NCBI GenBank assembly: GCA_028687525.1
Contig: JAQTZX010000004.1
Coordinates: 1 to 20,888, forward strand
Source: Candidatus Omnitrophota bacterium
Lineage (GTDB): Bacteria; Omnitrophota; Gorgyraeia; Gygaellales; Profunditerraquicolaceae
Length of the DNA stretch: 20,888 nucleotides
Reading direction: 5' to 3'
Shown: positions 1 through 9,977 of the stretch, in pieces
Layout: the number at the start of each line of letters is the position of its first letter
Numbering within the stretch: the first letter of the stretch is position 1
Program-made: the position numbers and the translations under genes
Notes under the pieces: generated by a model
Told to the model about the DNA's origin: nothing
What the model saw: only the letters and a program-made list of their open reading frames with translations
Databases searched by the model: none

Positions 1-380
<380 letters not shown>

Positions 381-386
381 GTGTGT

Positions 387-443
387 AAGTGTTTAAGTGT
401 GTAAGTTTTTAAGTCTGACTTACAAATATTACACTTTAAACTT
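387..443 (+). repeat. AAGT array with 8-bp period and inverted partner
   Basis: AAGT begins at 387, 395, 403 and 411, an exact 8-bp period, and inverted ACTT copies follow at 418, 433 and 440. GTTTAAGTGT (391-400) can pair with ACACTTTAAAC (431-441) with one bulge, and GTAAG (401-405) with CTTAC (419-423). It lies in the 16S-tRNA spacer. Function unknown; it resembles in style the 10-bp-phased array upstream of rsmD. Confidence 0.6.
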
Positions 444-449
444 TATACT

Positions 450-475
450 GCATATTTTGTACCCACAAAATATGC
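450..475 (+). repeat. Spacer hairpin (11-bp stem)
   Basis: GCATATTTTGT (450-460) and ACAAAATATGC (465-475) form a perfect stem with an ACCC loop in the 16S-tRNA spacer. No T-run follows. Likely an RNA structure of the rRNA precursor. Confidence 0.65.
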
Positions 476-494
476 GGCTTGGCTATTTAATTTG

Positions 495-521
495 GGCCGC
501 AGGCCTTATAAGCCTGCGGCC
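495..521 (+). repeat. Spacer hairpin (10-bp GC-rich stem)
   Basis: GGCCGCAGGC (495-504) and GCCTGCGGCC (512-521) form a perfect GC-rich stem with a 7-nt loop. It is the third strong hairpin between 16S and tRNA-Ile. No T-run follows, so a precursor-processing structure is more likely than a terminator. Confidence 0.65.
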
Positions 522-595
522 ATAAATGTACGGGAGCCATGCCTCCCTCTAAAGCTGTGAGCGATGGTCTCCTGATCTTCTTTTTAATAAGAGTC

Positions 596-669
596 GGGCC
601 CATAGCTCAGTTGGTTAGAGCACAGCCCTGATAAGACTGGGGTCAGTGGTTCGAGTCCACTTGGGCCCA
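596..669 (+). tRNA. ileT: tRNA-Ile(GAU)
   Basis: A cloverleaf folds from 596 to 669: 7-bp acceptor (GGGCCCA with TGGGCCC), D arm GCTC/GAGC, anticodon loop CTGATAA with GAT at 630-632, and T arm AGTGG/CCACT around TTCGAGT. The 3' CCA is not encoded, since TGA follows the discriminator A669. The anticodon stem has one C-A mismatch (C626 with A636). Placement upstream of tRNA-Ala in the 16S-23S spacer is the standard bacterial arrangement. Confidence 0.95.
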
Positions 670-679
670 TGAATTTTGC

Positions 680-752
680 GGGGCAGTAGCTCAGCTGGGA
701 GAGCACATGCTTTGCAAGCATGGGGTCGGCGGTTCAATCCCGCTCTGCTCCA
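680..752 (+). tRNA. alaT: tRNA-Ala(UGC)
   Basis: A complete cloverleaf: acceptor GGGGCAG (680-686) with CTGCTCC (745-751), which includes the G3-U70 wobble that identifies alanine tRNA; perfect anticodon stem CATGC/GCATG; loop TTTGCAA with anticodon TGC at 713-715; T loop TTCAATC. The CCA end is not encoded beyond the acceptor and discriminator A752. It sits 10 bases after tRNA-Ile. Confidence 0.97.
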
Positions 753-780
753 CTGAGATTGAAGTGGGGGATTTGCTTTG

Positions 781-848
781 TCCCGTTGCAATAGGTTTTC
801 ATAGGGCAACGGGATCCCGTCACTTTCATTTAATACGGGAGTGACGGG
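781..848 (+). repeat. Two tandem hairpins after tRNA-Ala
   Basis: TCCCGTTGC (781-789) pairs with GCAACGGGA (806-814), and directly after it CCCGTCACT (816-824) pairs with AGTGACGGG (840-848). Both stems start with CCCGT and are 9 bp long. They lie between the intact tRNA-Ala and a degenerate tRNA-Ala 3' half, so they may mark an old insertion or rearrangement (inference). Confidence 0.6.
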
Positions 849-886
849 CAAGCATGAGGTCGGCGGTGAAATTCATCTCTGCCCCA
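848..886 (+). pseudogene. Degenerate tRNA-Ala 3' half
   Basis: The 39 bases at 848-886 align without gaps to 714-752 of the intact tRNA-Ala, from the anticodon to the discriminator, with 32 of 39 identical by my count. No 5' half with an acceptor or D arm precedes it, and the T loop is lost (TTCAATC became GAAATTC), so it cannot be a working tRNA. It is probably a remnant of duplication or recombination between rrn spacers. Confidence 0.7.
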
Positions 887-997
887 TCAAATCGTTCCGA
901 TTTCTAAAAGGGAAGATCCCGGTACATTTCGCGTAAATTTACTCGTGTTTTTATGATCTGAAGGCTATCTTCAGGCTTCGGGCCGAAAACACATTAC

Positions 998-1010
998 GCT
1001 CTTTGACAAC
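998..1010 (+). promoter_or_regulatory. boxA-like antitermination site
   Basis: GCTCTTTGACAAC at 998-1010 closely matches the rRNA boxA consensus (TGCTCTTTAACA) bound by the NusB-NusE complex. It lies 44 bases before the 23S start, the position where spacer boxA sites occur in other bacteria. No boxB was identified. Confidence 0.65.
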
Positions 1011-1026
1011 TACAAGTAATAAAACT
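1002..1026 (+). repeat. 23S processing stem, 5' strand
   Basis: Bases 1002-1026 are complementary to 4470-4494 downstream of 23S over 25 positions with a single G-U pair. This is the typical long stem enclosing pre-23S rRNA and cleaved by RNase III. The boxA-like sequence overlaps its start. Confidence 0.85.
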
Positions 1027-1053
1027 ACAATAAGCTGAGAAGTCTTAATTATT

Positions 1054-4445
<3,392 letters not shown>

Positions 4446-4469
4446 TTTTTTAATAATTCTCATTATTGA

Positions 4470-4494
4470 AGTTTTATTACTTGTAGTTGTTAAA
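4470..4494 (+). repeat. 23S processing stem, 3' strand
   Basis: Reverse complement of 1002-1026 (25 positions, one G-U). It closes the pre-23S stem 25 nt after the mature 3' end and supports treating the whole interval, intron included, as one rRNA transcript. Confidence 0.85.
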
Positions 4495-4558
4495 TTTATC
4501 CCTCGGCGCACAAGCCTGAGTTTCACTCCGGCATGTTTGCTCGGGATTAATTCGCGTA

Positions 4559-4593
4559 TTAACTTATGCCGCATAATGCGCTCCATAAGTTAA
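4559..4593 (+). repeat. 23S-5S spacer hairpin
   Basis: TTAACTTATG (4559-4568) pairs with CATAAGTTAA (4584-4593), with a small inner stem CGCAT/ATGCG. It sits between 23S and 5S; a processing role is likely. The rest of this 160-nt spacer shows no gene. Confidence 0.6.
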
Positions 4594-4607
4594 ACGCTCA
4601 TTAAATT

Positions 4608-4725
4608 TTGGAGTACCTTTGCCGGAGGGGAAACACCCGTTCCCATTCCGAATACGGTAGTTAAGCCCTCCAGGGCCGATGGTAGTGTACTCGTAAGGGT
4701 ATGTGAGAGTAGGTCGGTGCTCCTT
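4608..4725 (+). rRNA. rrf: 5S ribosomal RNA
   Basis: Helix I is formed by GGAGTACC (4610-4617) and GGTGCTCC (4716-4723). The conserved core CCCGTTCCCATTCCGAA occurs near 4636, followed by GGTAGTTAAGCCCTCCAGGG. Length of about 118 nt is normal. It is the last gene of the rrn operon and is followed by a terminator within 6 nt. Confidence 0.96.
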
Positions 4726-4730
4726 AAATT

Positions 4731-4765
4731 AAAAAGCCGGTAACCATTTGGTTACCGGCTTTTTT
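4731..4765. terminator. Bidirectional rho-independent terminator
   Basis: AAAAAGCCGGTAACC (4731-4745) and GGTTACCGGCTTTTT (4750-4764) form a perfect 15-bp stem with an ATTT loop. It has a T-run on both strands, so it can end the rrn operon from the left and the convergent pseudopilin transcript from the right. Confidence 0.93.
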
Positions 4766-4818
4766 CTTGTCTATCGTTAAAATAGAGTCGGTATTGGTAA
4801 GAAAGTGATGCGGTGGGT

Positions 4819-5373
4819 TTACCAGCAGGAGCTTGTGTTGCAGAAATCCCACTGGATTGCCCAGTGAAGGTCATTCCAGGGAACGATTTGAACTTCTCCG
4901 GTGTTGGTAACGCCGTCATCCAGCAAGGTATCGATCTTTGAGGCTGAAGATAAAGGGGTGGCGCAGTTGCTGGTGCCTCCGGAGAAGCAGGCATTTTCGA
5001 ATTCAATCGCCAGTTCGTATTGGGCTCCGCGCCCCATATTCGCGTTGGTAGTAAAATAATAAGTCCCGTTCCATGGTGTAGCCCCGTAGAATTTTTCAAG
5101 ATATGGCCCATCCCATCCGGCCCAGCCGCTTACGTCGCGCATAATATCAGAGTTGATTATTCTGATCGCACTGTTGCCTCCGTGCGGCCAATATCCTGTA
5201 TCGCTGTAGAGGGAACTGCAGGCGGATTTAATCGCCCGGAAATCACTGATCGCTTTGGAAATTTTTGACTTTTCGATTGCGCGGAAGGCATTAGGAGTGA
5301 TGATTGCAGCTAAGATTGCAATAATAGCGATAACTACGATGAGTTCAATGAGAGTAAAAGCCCGATTTCTCAT
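4819..5373 (-). CDS. Type II secretion/type IV pilus-like pseudopilin (GspG-like)
   Basis: The 184-residue product starts with a class III signal: a short basic leader (MRNRA), then the processed helix FTLIELIVVIAIIAILAA with the invariant Glu at mature position 5 (residue 10). Prepilin peptidase would cut between Ala5 and Phe6; Ala at -1 instead of the usual Gly is unusual. The motifs GPYLEK and ATPWNGTYYF (about 89-107) resemble the GspG signature before its C-terminal sheet. Five cysteines (52, 129, 137, 178, 183) could form disulfides. At 184 residues it is longer than typical GspG (about 140-150). No secretion or pilus assembly genes are nearby. The gene is a single unit facing the rrn operon and shares its terminator. 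Its exact role (major pilin, pseudopilin or uptake) cannot be told. Confidence 0.85.
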   Translation of the reverse strand: MRNRAFTLIELIVVIAIIAILAAIITPNAFRAIEKSKISKAISDFRAIKSACSSLYSDTGYWPHGGNSAIRIINSDIMRDVSGWAGWDGPYLEKFYGATPWNGTYYFTTNANMGRGAQYELAIEFENACFSGGTSNCATPLSSASKIDTLLDDGVTNTGEVQIVPWNDLHWAIQWDFCNTSSCW

Positions 5374-5488
5374 TTTATGATCGTGTCCGTATTTAATAAA
5401 TCACCCTGTTTCAGGGAAGTCCGTAAAACATATAATTTTGTATTGTCGCATAGTTTCCGGTATTTGTCCACTTGTTTTTTGTACCGTT

Positions 5489-5530
5489 TGCAAAAAAGTG
5501 GGTGCAAAAAAGTGCCGTCCGGTGTATACT
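5489..5530 (+). promoter_or_regulatory. Candidate promoter with 12-bp direct repeats upstream of DAHP synthase
   Basis: TGCAAAAAAGTG occurs twice, at 5489-5500 and 5503-5514 (14-bp period). It is followed by a -10-like TATACT at 5525-5530; GTGCAA at 5502-5507, inside the second repeat, is a weak -35 at 17-bp spacing. Initiation near 5537 would give a leader of about 110 nt. The repeats would be well placed for a regulator of aromatic synthesis, which is inference. Beyond these, the 274-nt gap between the divergent genes shows no convincing gene. Confidence 0.4.
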
Positions 5531-5647
5531 GAATCAGTTGATTGTTAAAAAAGAAGCGGGTGTATGACATAGGAATCGTAGAATGCCATGAGCCGGCTTT
5601 TGCCCTGCGTTCTGACATTAAAGAGAGATTGAAAGGAGAAAGTTCCC

Positions 5648-6676
5648 ATGAGTTTTGAATATATGCGCAAGATACCCAGCGTTATCGATATCCTGCACGA
5701 AATGCCTCTGTCTGACAAACTGAAGAAAGTAAAACAGGAGCGGGACAAACTTATCTTCGATATTTTTCAGGGGAAGAGCTCACGGTTCCTGGTGATCATC
5801 GGTCCCTGTTCGGCCGATAATGAAGACGCGGTATGTGAATATGTTGCCAGGCTTGCCAAACTGCAGGATGAAGTTAAGGATAAACTTATTCTTATTCCTC
5901 GTGTATACACCAATAAGCCTCGCACTACCGGAGAGGGGTACAAAGGAATGATGCATCAGCCTGATCCCAAAGGAAAACCCAACATTGTCGAGGGCTTGAA
6001 GGCTTTGCGGAGAATGCATATCAGGTTATTGAGGGAATCCGGCCTGACTTCCGCCGATGAGATGCTTTATCCGGGCAATTACCCGTATCTCGAGGATATA
6101 ATAAGCTATGTCGCCGTAGGTGCGCGTTCCGTAGAGAATCAGCAGCACCGGCTTACCATAAGCGGCCTTGATATCCCCGCAGGCATGAAGAATCCGACCA
6201 GCGGCGATCTGACGGTTATGTTGAACTCGGTACAGGCCGCGCGGGTGCCGCATAGTTTCATATACCGGGGATGGGAGGTTAAAACTTCAGGGAATCCCTT
6301 TGTTCATTGTATCCTGCGCGGGGCAATGAATCAGTATGGGCGCTATATCCCTAATTATCATTATGAAGATATGATGTCGTTGGTTGATATGTGCCATAAG
6401 CGGGCGTTCGATAATCCCGCGGTCATTGTAGATACAAATCATGCCAACTCGGGCAAACGGTTTGAAGAACAGCCGCGTATCGCCAAAGAAGTGATGAGAA
6501 GTATCGCAAATTCACGGTCCCTTAGGAATGCCGTGAAGGGGCTGATGATCGAGAGTTATCTCGAAGAAGGCTCGCAGGATGTCTCGGGCAGAGTTTTCGG
6601 TAAATCGATCACCGATCCCTGCCTGGGGTGGGAAGATTCCAAAAAGCTGGTTTTGAAGCTGGCTGAATACGTGTGA
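5648..6676 (+). CDS. aroF: 3-deoxy-7-phosphoheptulonate (DAHP) synthase, class I
   Basis: Condenses phosphoenolpyruvate and erythrose 4-phosphate, the first step of the shikimate pathway. At 342 residues it matches the AroF/AroG/AroH type (about 350). Visible family motifs: IGPCSADN (51-58) with metal-binding Cys54; RVYTNKPRTT (85-94) for phosphate and PEP binding; GARSVENQQHR (158-168); AGMKNPTSG (178-186); DTNHANSGK (262-270) with His265; IESYLEEG (301-308) with Glu302; and ITDPC (321-325) with Asp323. The start is supported by AAAGGAG ending 9 nt before the ATG. The N-terminal extension resembles that of feedback-inhibited enzymes, so allosteric control by an aromatic amino acid is likely but the effector cannot be read. 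No other aro gene is adjacent. The isozyme letter is arbitrary. Confidence 0.95.
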   Translation: MSFEYMRKIPSVIDILHEMPLSDKLKKVKQERDKLIFDIFQGKSSRFLVIIGPCSADNEDAVCEYVARLAKLQDEVKDKLILIPRVYTNKPRTTGEGYKGMMHQPDPKGKPNIVEGLKALRRMHIRLLRESGLTSADEMLYPGNYPYLEDIISYVAVGARSVENQQHRLTISGLDIPAGMKNPTSGDLTVMLNSVQAARVPHSFIYRGWEVKTSGNPFVHCILRGAMNQYGRYIPNYHYEDMMSLVDMCHKRAFDNPAVIVDTNHANSGKRFEEQPRIAKEVMRSIANSRSLRNAVKGLMIESYLEEGSQDVSGRVFGKSITDPCLGWEDSKKLVLKLAEYV

Positions 6677-6755
6677 CGGGGAATAATTTTATTTGCCTTC
6701 CGGGGTTGTTTGCAGTAGAATTAAACGTATTCTCGCGTATAAATGGAGACATCCG

Positions 6756-8042
6756 ATGCGCAACCTTATATTTTTTGTTGTATTTTTTGTGACCGGTTTT
6801 ATGGTGAGCAAGGTCCTCTCGGAGGATAAGAAGAAAAATCCGGGCACACCTCCGGTCCCTTCCGAAATCCATCCGGATGAAATTCCTCCTCCGTCTCCCT
6901 TGGGTAAACCGTTAGATAAACCTCTCGATATGAAATCTTCGGAGTTGACGGAAAAGATGTGGCATGAAGAAGAAGCATCTTTTATCTTCCGGCTTAACGA
7001 GAAGATCACTTTGACCCTCAATAAAGAAGTTATCGCCAGGACGATTGTGAAGGCGGTATATGATTTTCTGAATGCCGAGGCCTGCGTCCTTTATTTGTTG
7101 GATGAGAGTTCGCAGCGTCTGGATATGGAATTCGGATTGGTCCAGGAAAGGGAGATACATGAGGAATCCGCTCTTACCGCGGGGCAGAGTATTTCGGGGA
7201 TAGTCCTGAAAAACAAAGATCCGTTGATCATCAATAATCTGGAGAACTATTCGTATTATAAATCTTTGAACAAAGAAGGGTATTTGAGGAATGCGATCTT
7301 GAGCGTTCCCATGCTGGTGAAGGGTGAATGCGTGGGTGTCATCAGTCTTTGTAATAAAGACAACGGCAAGCCGTATACCAGAAAAGACCTGGATTTTCTT
7401 GTGAATGTTTCGCGTGTGGGGGGCATCGCTTTTGAGAATATCCGCCTCCTGGAACGGATACAGGAAAGTTATTTAAAGACCATGACTACCCTGGCCATGG
7501 TCATTGACGCGCGCGACCATTACACCAAGCGGCATTCCGAGAATGTGACTAAATATTCGCTGATGATTGCGAAAGCGGCCGGCTTGAGCCCCGAACAGAC
7601 AGATATTATCAAACGGGCCGCCCTGTTGCATGATATCGGCAAGATCGGAATACGGGATGACGTTTTACTGAAAACGACCCGGCTTACTCCGGAAGATTTT
7701 TCCCGGATAAAAACCCATCCGGTTATCGGCGATGAAATAGTTAAATCGCTGCCGTTTCTCAAGGATGTCGCAACGCTGGTGAGGCATCATCATGAGAGGT
7801 ATGATGGTAAAGGGTACCCGGACGGCATAGCCGGAAGCGCTATCGAGTTCGGCGCGAGGATACTTGCCGTCGCGGATTCCTTTGATGCCATGACTACGGA
7901 CCGTCCGTACCGTAAACGGCTGTCCCTGGAAGAAGCCCGTACCGAACTGGTGAATAATAAATCCACCCAGTTTGACCCGGCTATCGTAGATAAATTCCTC
8001 AAAATTATAGAGAATAATCCCGCTTTGGCCGATCAAACCTGA
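6756..8042 (+). CDS. Membrane-anchored GAF and HD-GYP domain protein
   Basis: Predicted cyclic di-GMP phosphodiesterase. I start it at the ATG at 6756, preceded by GGAGA at 6745-6749 and giving an N-terminal hydrophobic segment (about 4-18); an in-frame TTG at 6693 is less likely. The 428 residues run: membrane anchor, charged and proline-rich linker (to about 55), GAF-type sensory domain (about 75-230), then HD-GYP. Catalytic features are intact: the metal-binding HD in LLHDIGK (292-293), a conserved His in KTHPVIGDE (321), and HHERYDGKGYP (345-355), the GYP signature. No receiver domain is present, so the input is likely a small ligand or redox cue sensed by GAF. It begins 79 nt after DAHP synthase; co-transcription is possible. 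C-di-GMP activity is inferred from motifs. Confidence 0.92.
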   Translation: MRNLIFFVVFFVTGFMVSKVLSEDKKKNPGTPPVPSEIHPDEIPPPSPLGKPLDKPLDMKSSELTEKMWHEEEASFIFRLNEKITLTLNKEVIARTIVKAVYDFLNAEACVLYLLDESSQRLDMEFGLVQEREIHEESALTAGQSISGIVLKNKDPLIINNLENYSYYKSLNKEGYLRNAILSVPMLVKGECVGVISLCNKDNGKPYTRKDLDFLVNVSRVGGIAFENIRLLERIQESYLKTMTTLAMVIDARDHYTKRHSENVTKYSLMIAKAAGLSPEQTDIIKRAALLHDIGKIGIRDDVLLKTTRLTPEDFSRIKTHPVIGDEIVKSLPFLKDVATLVRHHHERYDGKGYPDGIAGSAIEFGARILAVADSFDAMTTDRPYRKRLSLEEARTELVNNKSTQFDPAIVDKFLKIIENNPALADQT

Positions 8043-8069
8043 CCCCGGTGAAATACGCGCGATAATCAC

Positions 8070-8456
8070 ATGACAAAATTCGTCGAACTCAAAAAAGTAT
8101 TTAAAACATTGCACGGGCCCCGCGGGTGTCTGTGGGACAAAAAACAGACTCACCGTTCGCTTATTCCTCACCTAAGGGAAGAAGTTCGTGAATTCATCGC
8201 GGCGGTTCGGCATAACGATGCTTCGCATATGAAGGAAGAATTGGGGGATATCCTGTTGCATGTGATGTTCAACGCCCAGATCGCCTCGAAAGCCAAAACT
8301 TTCACTATTGAAGAGGTGATCGATGGATTGGTGAAGAAATTGAAACGAAGGCATCCGCATGTGTTCGGGAATACGAAAGTGGGATCGGCGCGCCAAATCA
8401 TCAGGAATTGGAACCTGATCAAAGAGATGGAAAAAAAACGGCGGGGGCATGGGTGA
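8070..8456 (+). CDS. mazG: MazG-type nucleoside triphosphate pyrophosphohydrolase
   Basis: A single MazG domain of 128 residues, about half the two-domain E. coli MazG (263). The fold's metal-binding acidic set is visible: EEVRE at 37-41 (EExxE) and EELGD at 56-60 (ExxD), with the conserved CLWDKKQTH at 20-28 and RRHPHVFG at 93-100. Family members hydrolyse NTPs or dNTPs to monophosphate and pyrophosphate, often clearing damaged nucleotides. The single-domain form keeps all catalytic residues, so activity as an oligomer is plausible. It starts 27 nt after the HD-GYP gene, with only a weak SD-like GGTGA upstream, and probably shares its transcript. Very basic C-terminus (KEMEKKRRGHG). Confidence 0.9.
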   Translation: MTKFVELKKVFKTLHGPRGCLWDKKQTHRSLIPHLREEVREFIAAVRHNDASHMKEELGDILLHVMFNAQIASKAKTFTIEEVIDGLVKKLKRRHPHVFGNTKVGSARQIIRNWNLIKEMEKKRRGHG

Positions 8457-8463
8457 TTATTCC

Positions 8464-8491
8464 TTGCAATTCCCGCGCCGCCGTATATAAT
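8464..8491 (+). promoter_or_regulatory. Sigma70-type promoter for the cyclophilin gene
   Basis: TTGCAA (8464-8469) and a perfect TATAAT (8486-8491) with a 16-bp spacer lie just after mazG. Initiation near 8498 would leave a leader of about 145 nt before the cyclophilin ATG. This is one of the clearest promoter matches in the window. Confidence 0.65.
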
Positions 8492-8498
8492 AAGTTTT

Positions 8499-8617
8499 AC
8501 CCCGTTCGCAAAAGAAGCCGGCTTTACAGACCGGGGTTGCCGATTCCTGCGCTGACGGCGGTGATTTAATTCCGCCGCCAGCGAAAATTCTTGGCGGACA
8601 AAATTTTCCAACGGGGT
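8499..8617 (+). promoter_or_regulatory. Structured 5' leader with alternative pairings
   Basis: ACCCCGTT (8499-8506), at the predicted transcript start, is complementary to AACGGGGT (8610-8617) just before the ribosome binding site. Its first six bases are also complementary to CGGGGT (8532-8537). Between them CGGCGG (8556-8561) pairs with CCGCCG (8572-8577). The pairings are read from sequence; any regulatory role is inference. No coding gene is seen in 8457-8644. Confidence 0.35.
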
Positions 8618-8644
8618 TTATTTCAAGAAGGAGGAAAAAGGAGA

Positions 8645-9184
8645 ATGAAAATACTTATTATAGGAATGTGCTGTTTATTTACCGGTATGTTTTCGAAAGG
8701 AGCCTTTGCCATGGATAAGAGCACCGTAGTGCTTGAAACAACCCAGGGAGTAATAGAGATAAAGCTTAAACCGGATATCGCCCCCAAGGCTTGCGAAAAT
8801 TTCGTCCGGCTGGCAGAAAAAGGATATTATGACGGCCTCGTTTTTCACCGGGTCATAAAAGATTTCATGATCCAGGGGGGAGACCCTACCGGTACCGGCA
8901 GGGGCGGCGAGTCGATATGGGGTAAGTCTTTTGAGGATGAGGTTACTCCCGATGTCAGATTTGATAAACCGGGGATCTTGGCCATGGCCAACGCCGGCCC
9001 CAATACAAACGGGAGTCAGTTTTTCATTACTACGGTTGCGACGCCCTGGTTGAACATGCGGCACACTATTTTTGGAGAAGTGACTGCCGGGTATGATGTT
9101 GTGCGGAAGATCGAGAATATCGAGACAGGCTCCGGTGACCGTCCGGTAAAAGAACAGAAGATCATAAAGGCGTATTCAAAATAG
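8645..9184 (+). CDS. ppiA: Exported cyclophilin-type peptidyl-prolyl cis-trans isomerase
   Basis: Catalyses proline cis-trans isomerisation, probably outside the cytoplasmic membrane. The ATG at 8645 follows GGAGG and AGGAG and gives a signal peptide (residues 1-22, ending KGAFA); an upstream in-frame TTG at 8591 has no such support. The 179-residue product carries the cyclophilin core: VFHRVIKDFMIQGGD (66-80) with catalytic Arg69, MANAGPNTNGSQFFIT (114-129), and TPWLNMRHTIFG (133-144) with the tryptophan typical of cyclosporin-sensitive enzymes and His140. It has its own promoter and structured leader, and is followed within 9 nt by a small membrane-anchored coiled-coil protein, suggesting a shared cell-envelope transcript. 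Confidence 0.94.
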   Translation: MKILIIGMCCLFTGMFSKGAFAMDKSTVVLETTQGVIEIKLKPDIAPKACENFVRLAEKGYYDGLVFHRVIKDFMIQGGDPTGTGRGGESIWGKSFEDEVTPDVRFDKPGILAMANAGPNTNGSQFFITTVATPWLNMRHTIFGEVTAGYDVVRKIENIETGSGDRPVKEQKIIKAYSK

Positions 9185-9193
9185 GGTGAAAAA

Positions 9194-9418
9194 ATGAAAT
9201 ACGCAAATGCGCTCCTTACCCTTATCGCGGTTTTTCTGTTGCTCATTGTATTACGTTTGAGTGGTTTTGAGGTTTTGGCGGTGTCTTGTAAAGATAGTAA
9301 CCAGGCGTTGGCCGACGCGCAGCGGGCTTTGGTCAGTTCCAATCAGCGGCTGGAGGATGAGCTTGTTAATTTGAGGGAAAAAATTGCGGGGCTGGAAGAG
9401 CGGTTGCTTAAAAAGTAG
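9194..9418 (+). CDS. Small membrane-anchored coiled-coil protein, unknown
   Basis: I do not recognise this 74-residue protein. It has a hydrophobic segment at about 6-31 (ANALLTLIAVFLLLIVLRL and on), one cysteine (32), then a charged heptad-like stretch from about 40 to 74 (LVSSNQRLEDELVNLREKI) that should form a coiled coil. This is a bitopic or signal-anchored layout like small division or envelope scaffold proteins, but no family motif supports that. It starts 9 nt after the cyclophilin stop, with a weak SD (AGGGTG), so it is probably co-translated with it. Confidence 0.7.
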   Translation: MKYANALLTLIAVFLLLIVLRLSGFEVLAVSCKDSNQALADAQRALVSSNQRLEDELVNLREKIAGLEERLLKK

Positions 9419-9436
9419 CCATAAACGGAGCCGGGT

Positions 9437-9763
9437 GTGAATTTCGATGCATTGAAGGAGGAGTTGAAGACGCTTACGTTCGACTCCCTGCGCAGGGATG
9501 AGGAGATTTATTTTGAAGCGGTGATCCTCAAGCCGGAATTGGAAAAGATGTCCGCCGCCCTTGAGAAGTTCTTGGGGCCTCCTGTCTGGAATTCAGCCAA
9601 GGAGAAGTTGACCGCCGAAATGAGCGAAGCAATAAACGATTTTGGGGGTGTGGCCGCCGGACAGACATTGTATTTCTTGAGTGACGGTAAGGTCAGGATA
9701 TTTGCTATGATATGGCCGTGGCAGGACCATGAGCATATCACTCTTAAGACCGGGCGGAAATAG
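9437..9763 (+). CDS. Hypothetical protein, 108 residues
   Basis: Not recognised. It starts at a GTG preceded by ACGGAG with 6-nt spacing, 18 nt after the coiled-coil gene, so it likely closes the cyclophilin transcript. The product is soluble and acidic at the N-terminus (MNFDALKEELKTLTFDSL), with GPPVWNSAKEKL at about 47-58, a predicted strand TLYFLSDGKVRIFAMIWPW near 77-95, and the end QDHEHITLKTGRK. No signal peptide or catalytic motif is visible. The proper SD, spacing and composition make it a credible gene rather than a chance frame. Confidence 0.65.
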   Translation: MNFDALKEELKTLTFDSLRRDEEIYFEAVILKPELEKMSAALEKFLGPPVWNSAKEKLTAEMSEAINDFGGVAAGQTLYFLSDGKVRIFAMIWPWQDHEHITLKTGRK

Positions 9764-9787
9764 AGTTCCGTGATGAGAGACGCCAAT

Positions 9788-9961
9788 TTATCCGTCTTCG
9801 CGCAGAAACCCCGGGGATGTCATCCTCCGCTCAAGCTCCGGAGGATTAGCTCCCGAAGCTTTAGCGAAGTGGGATGAATGCGGGCAATCTGCGCTGCTGC
9901 GGATGTCGCGCTGGATAGTGGAGAAGGCGGGTGAGTACAGGTTCTACGCCTGTAAAGGCGT
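9788..9961 (+). repeat. Structured repeat element, copy A
   Basis: The left end (9788-9812, TTATCCG, CTTCGCGCAGAAA, CCCC) matches 17642-17667 with one substitution and one indel; the right end is a stem-loop ACGCC-TGTAAA-GGCGT (9946-9961) matching a sister stem in copy B with swapped base pairs. Copy A spans 174 nt, copy B 170. Internally ATCCTCCG (9822-9829) pairs with CGGAGGAT (9839-9846). It fills the 214-nt gap before the BatD-like gene, which otherwise shows no gene. Strand is arbitrary. Confidence 0.6.
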
Positions 9962-9977
9962 CGGGCTCCATTGATAT

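Noticed and set aside
5370..5618. Minus-strand open frame of 82 codons whose stop overlaps the pseudopilin ATG (ATGA)
   Set aside because: It covers the likely promoter region of the divergent DAHP synthase gene, shows no family motif or SD, and its composition is low in typical protein features; the ATGA overlap is probably chance.
6693..6755. TTG start extending the HD-GYP protein by 21 residues
   Set aside because: No SD before it, while the ATG at 6756 has GGAGA upstream and places the hydrophobic anchor at the N-terminus.
8591..8644. TTG start extending the cyclophilin by 18 residues
   Set aside because: It would bury the signal peptide and include the GGAGG ribosome binding site within the coding region.
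9916..9971. Possible tRNA-Tyr-like fold (TGTAAA loop, GGAG...CTCC ends)
   Set aside because: The stem has a 6-nt loop and there are no T or D arms; the sister copy B shows it belongs to the repeat element.
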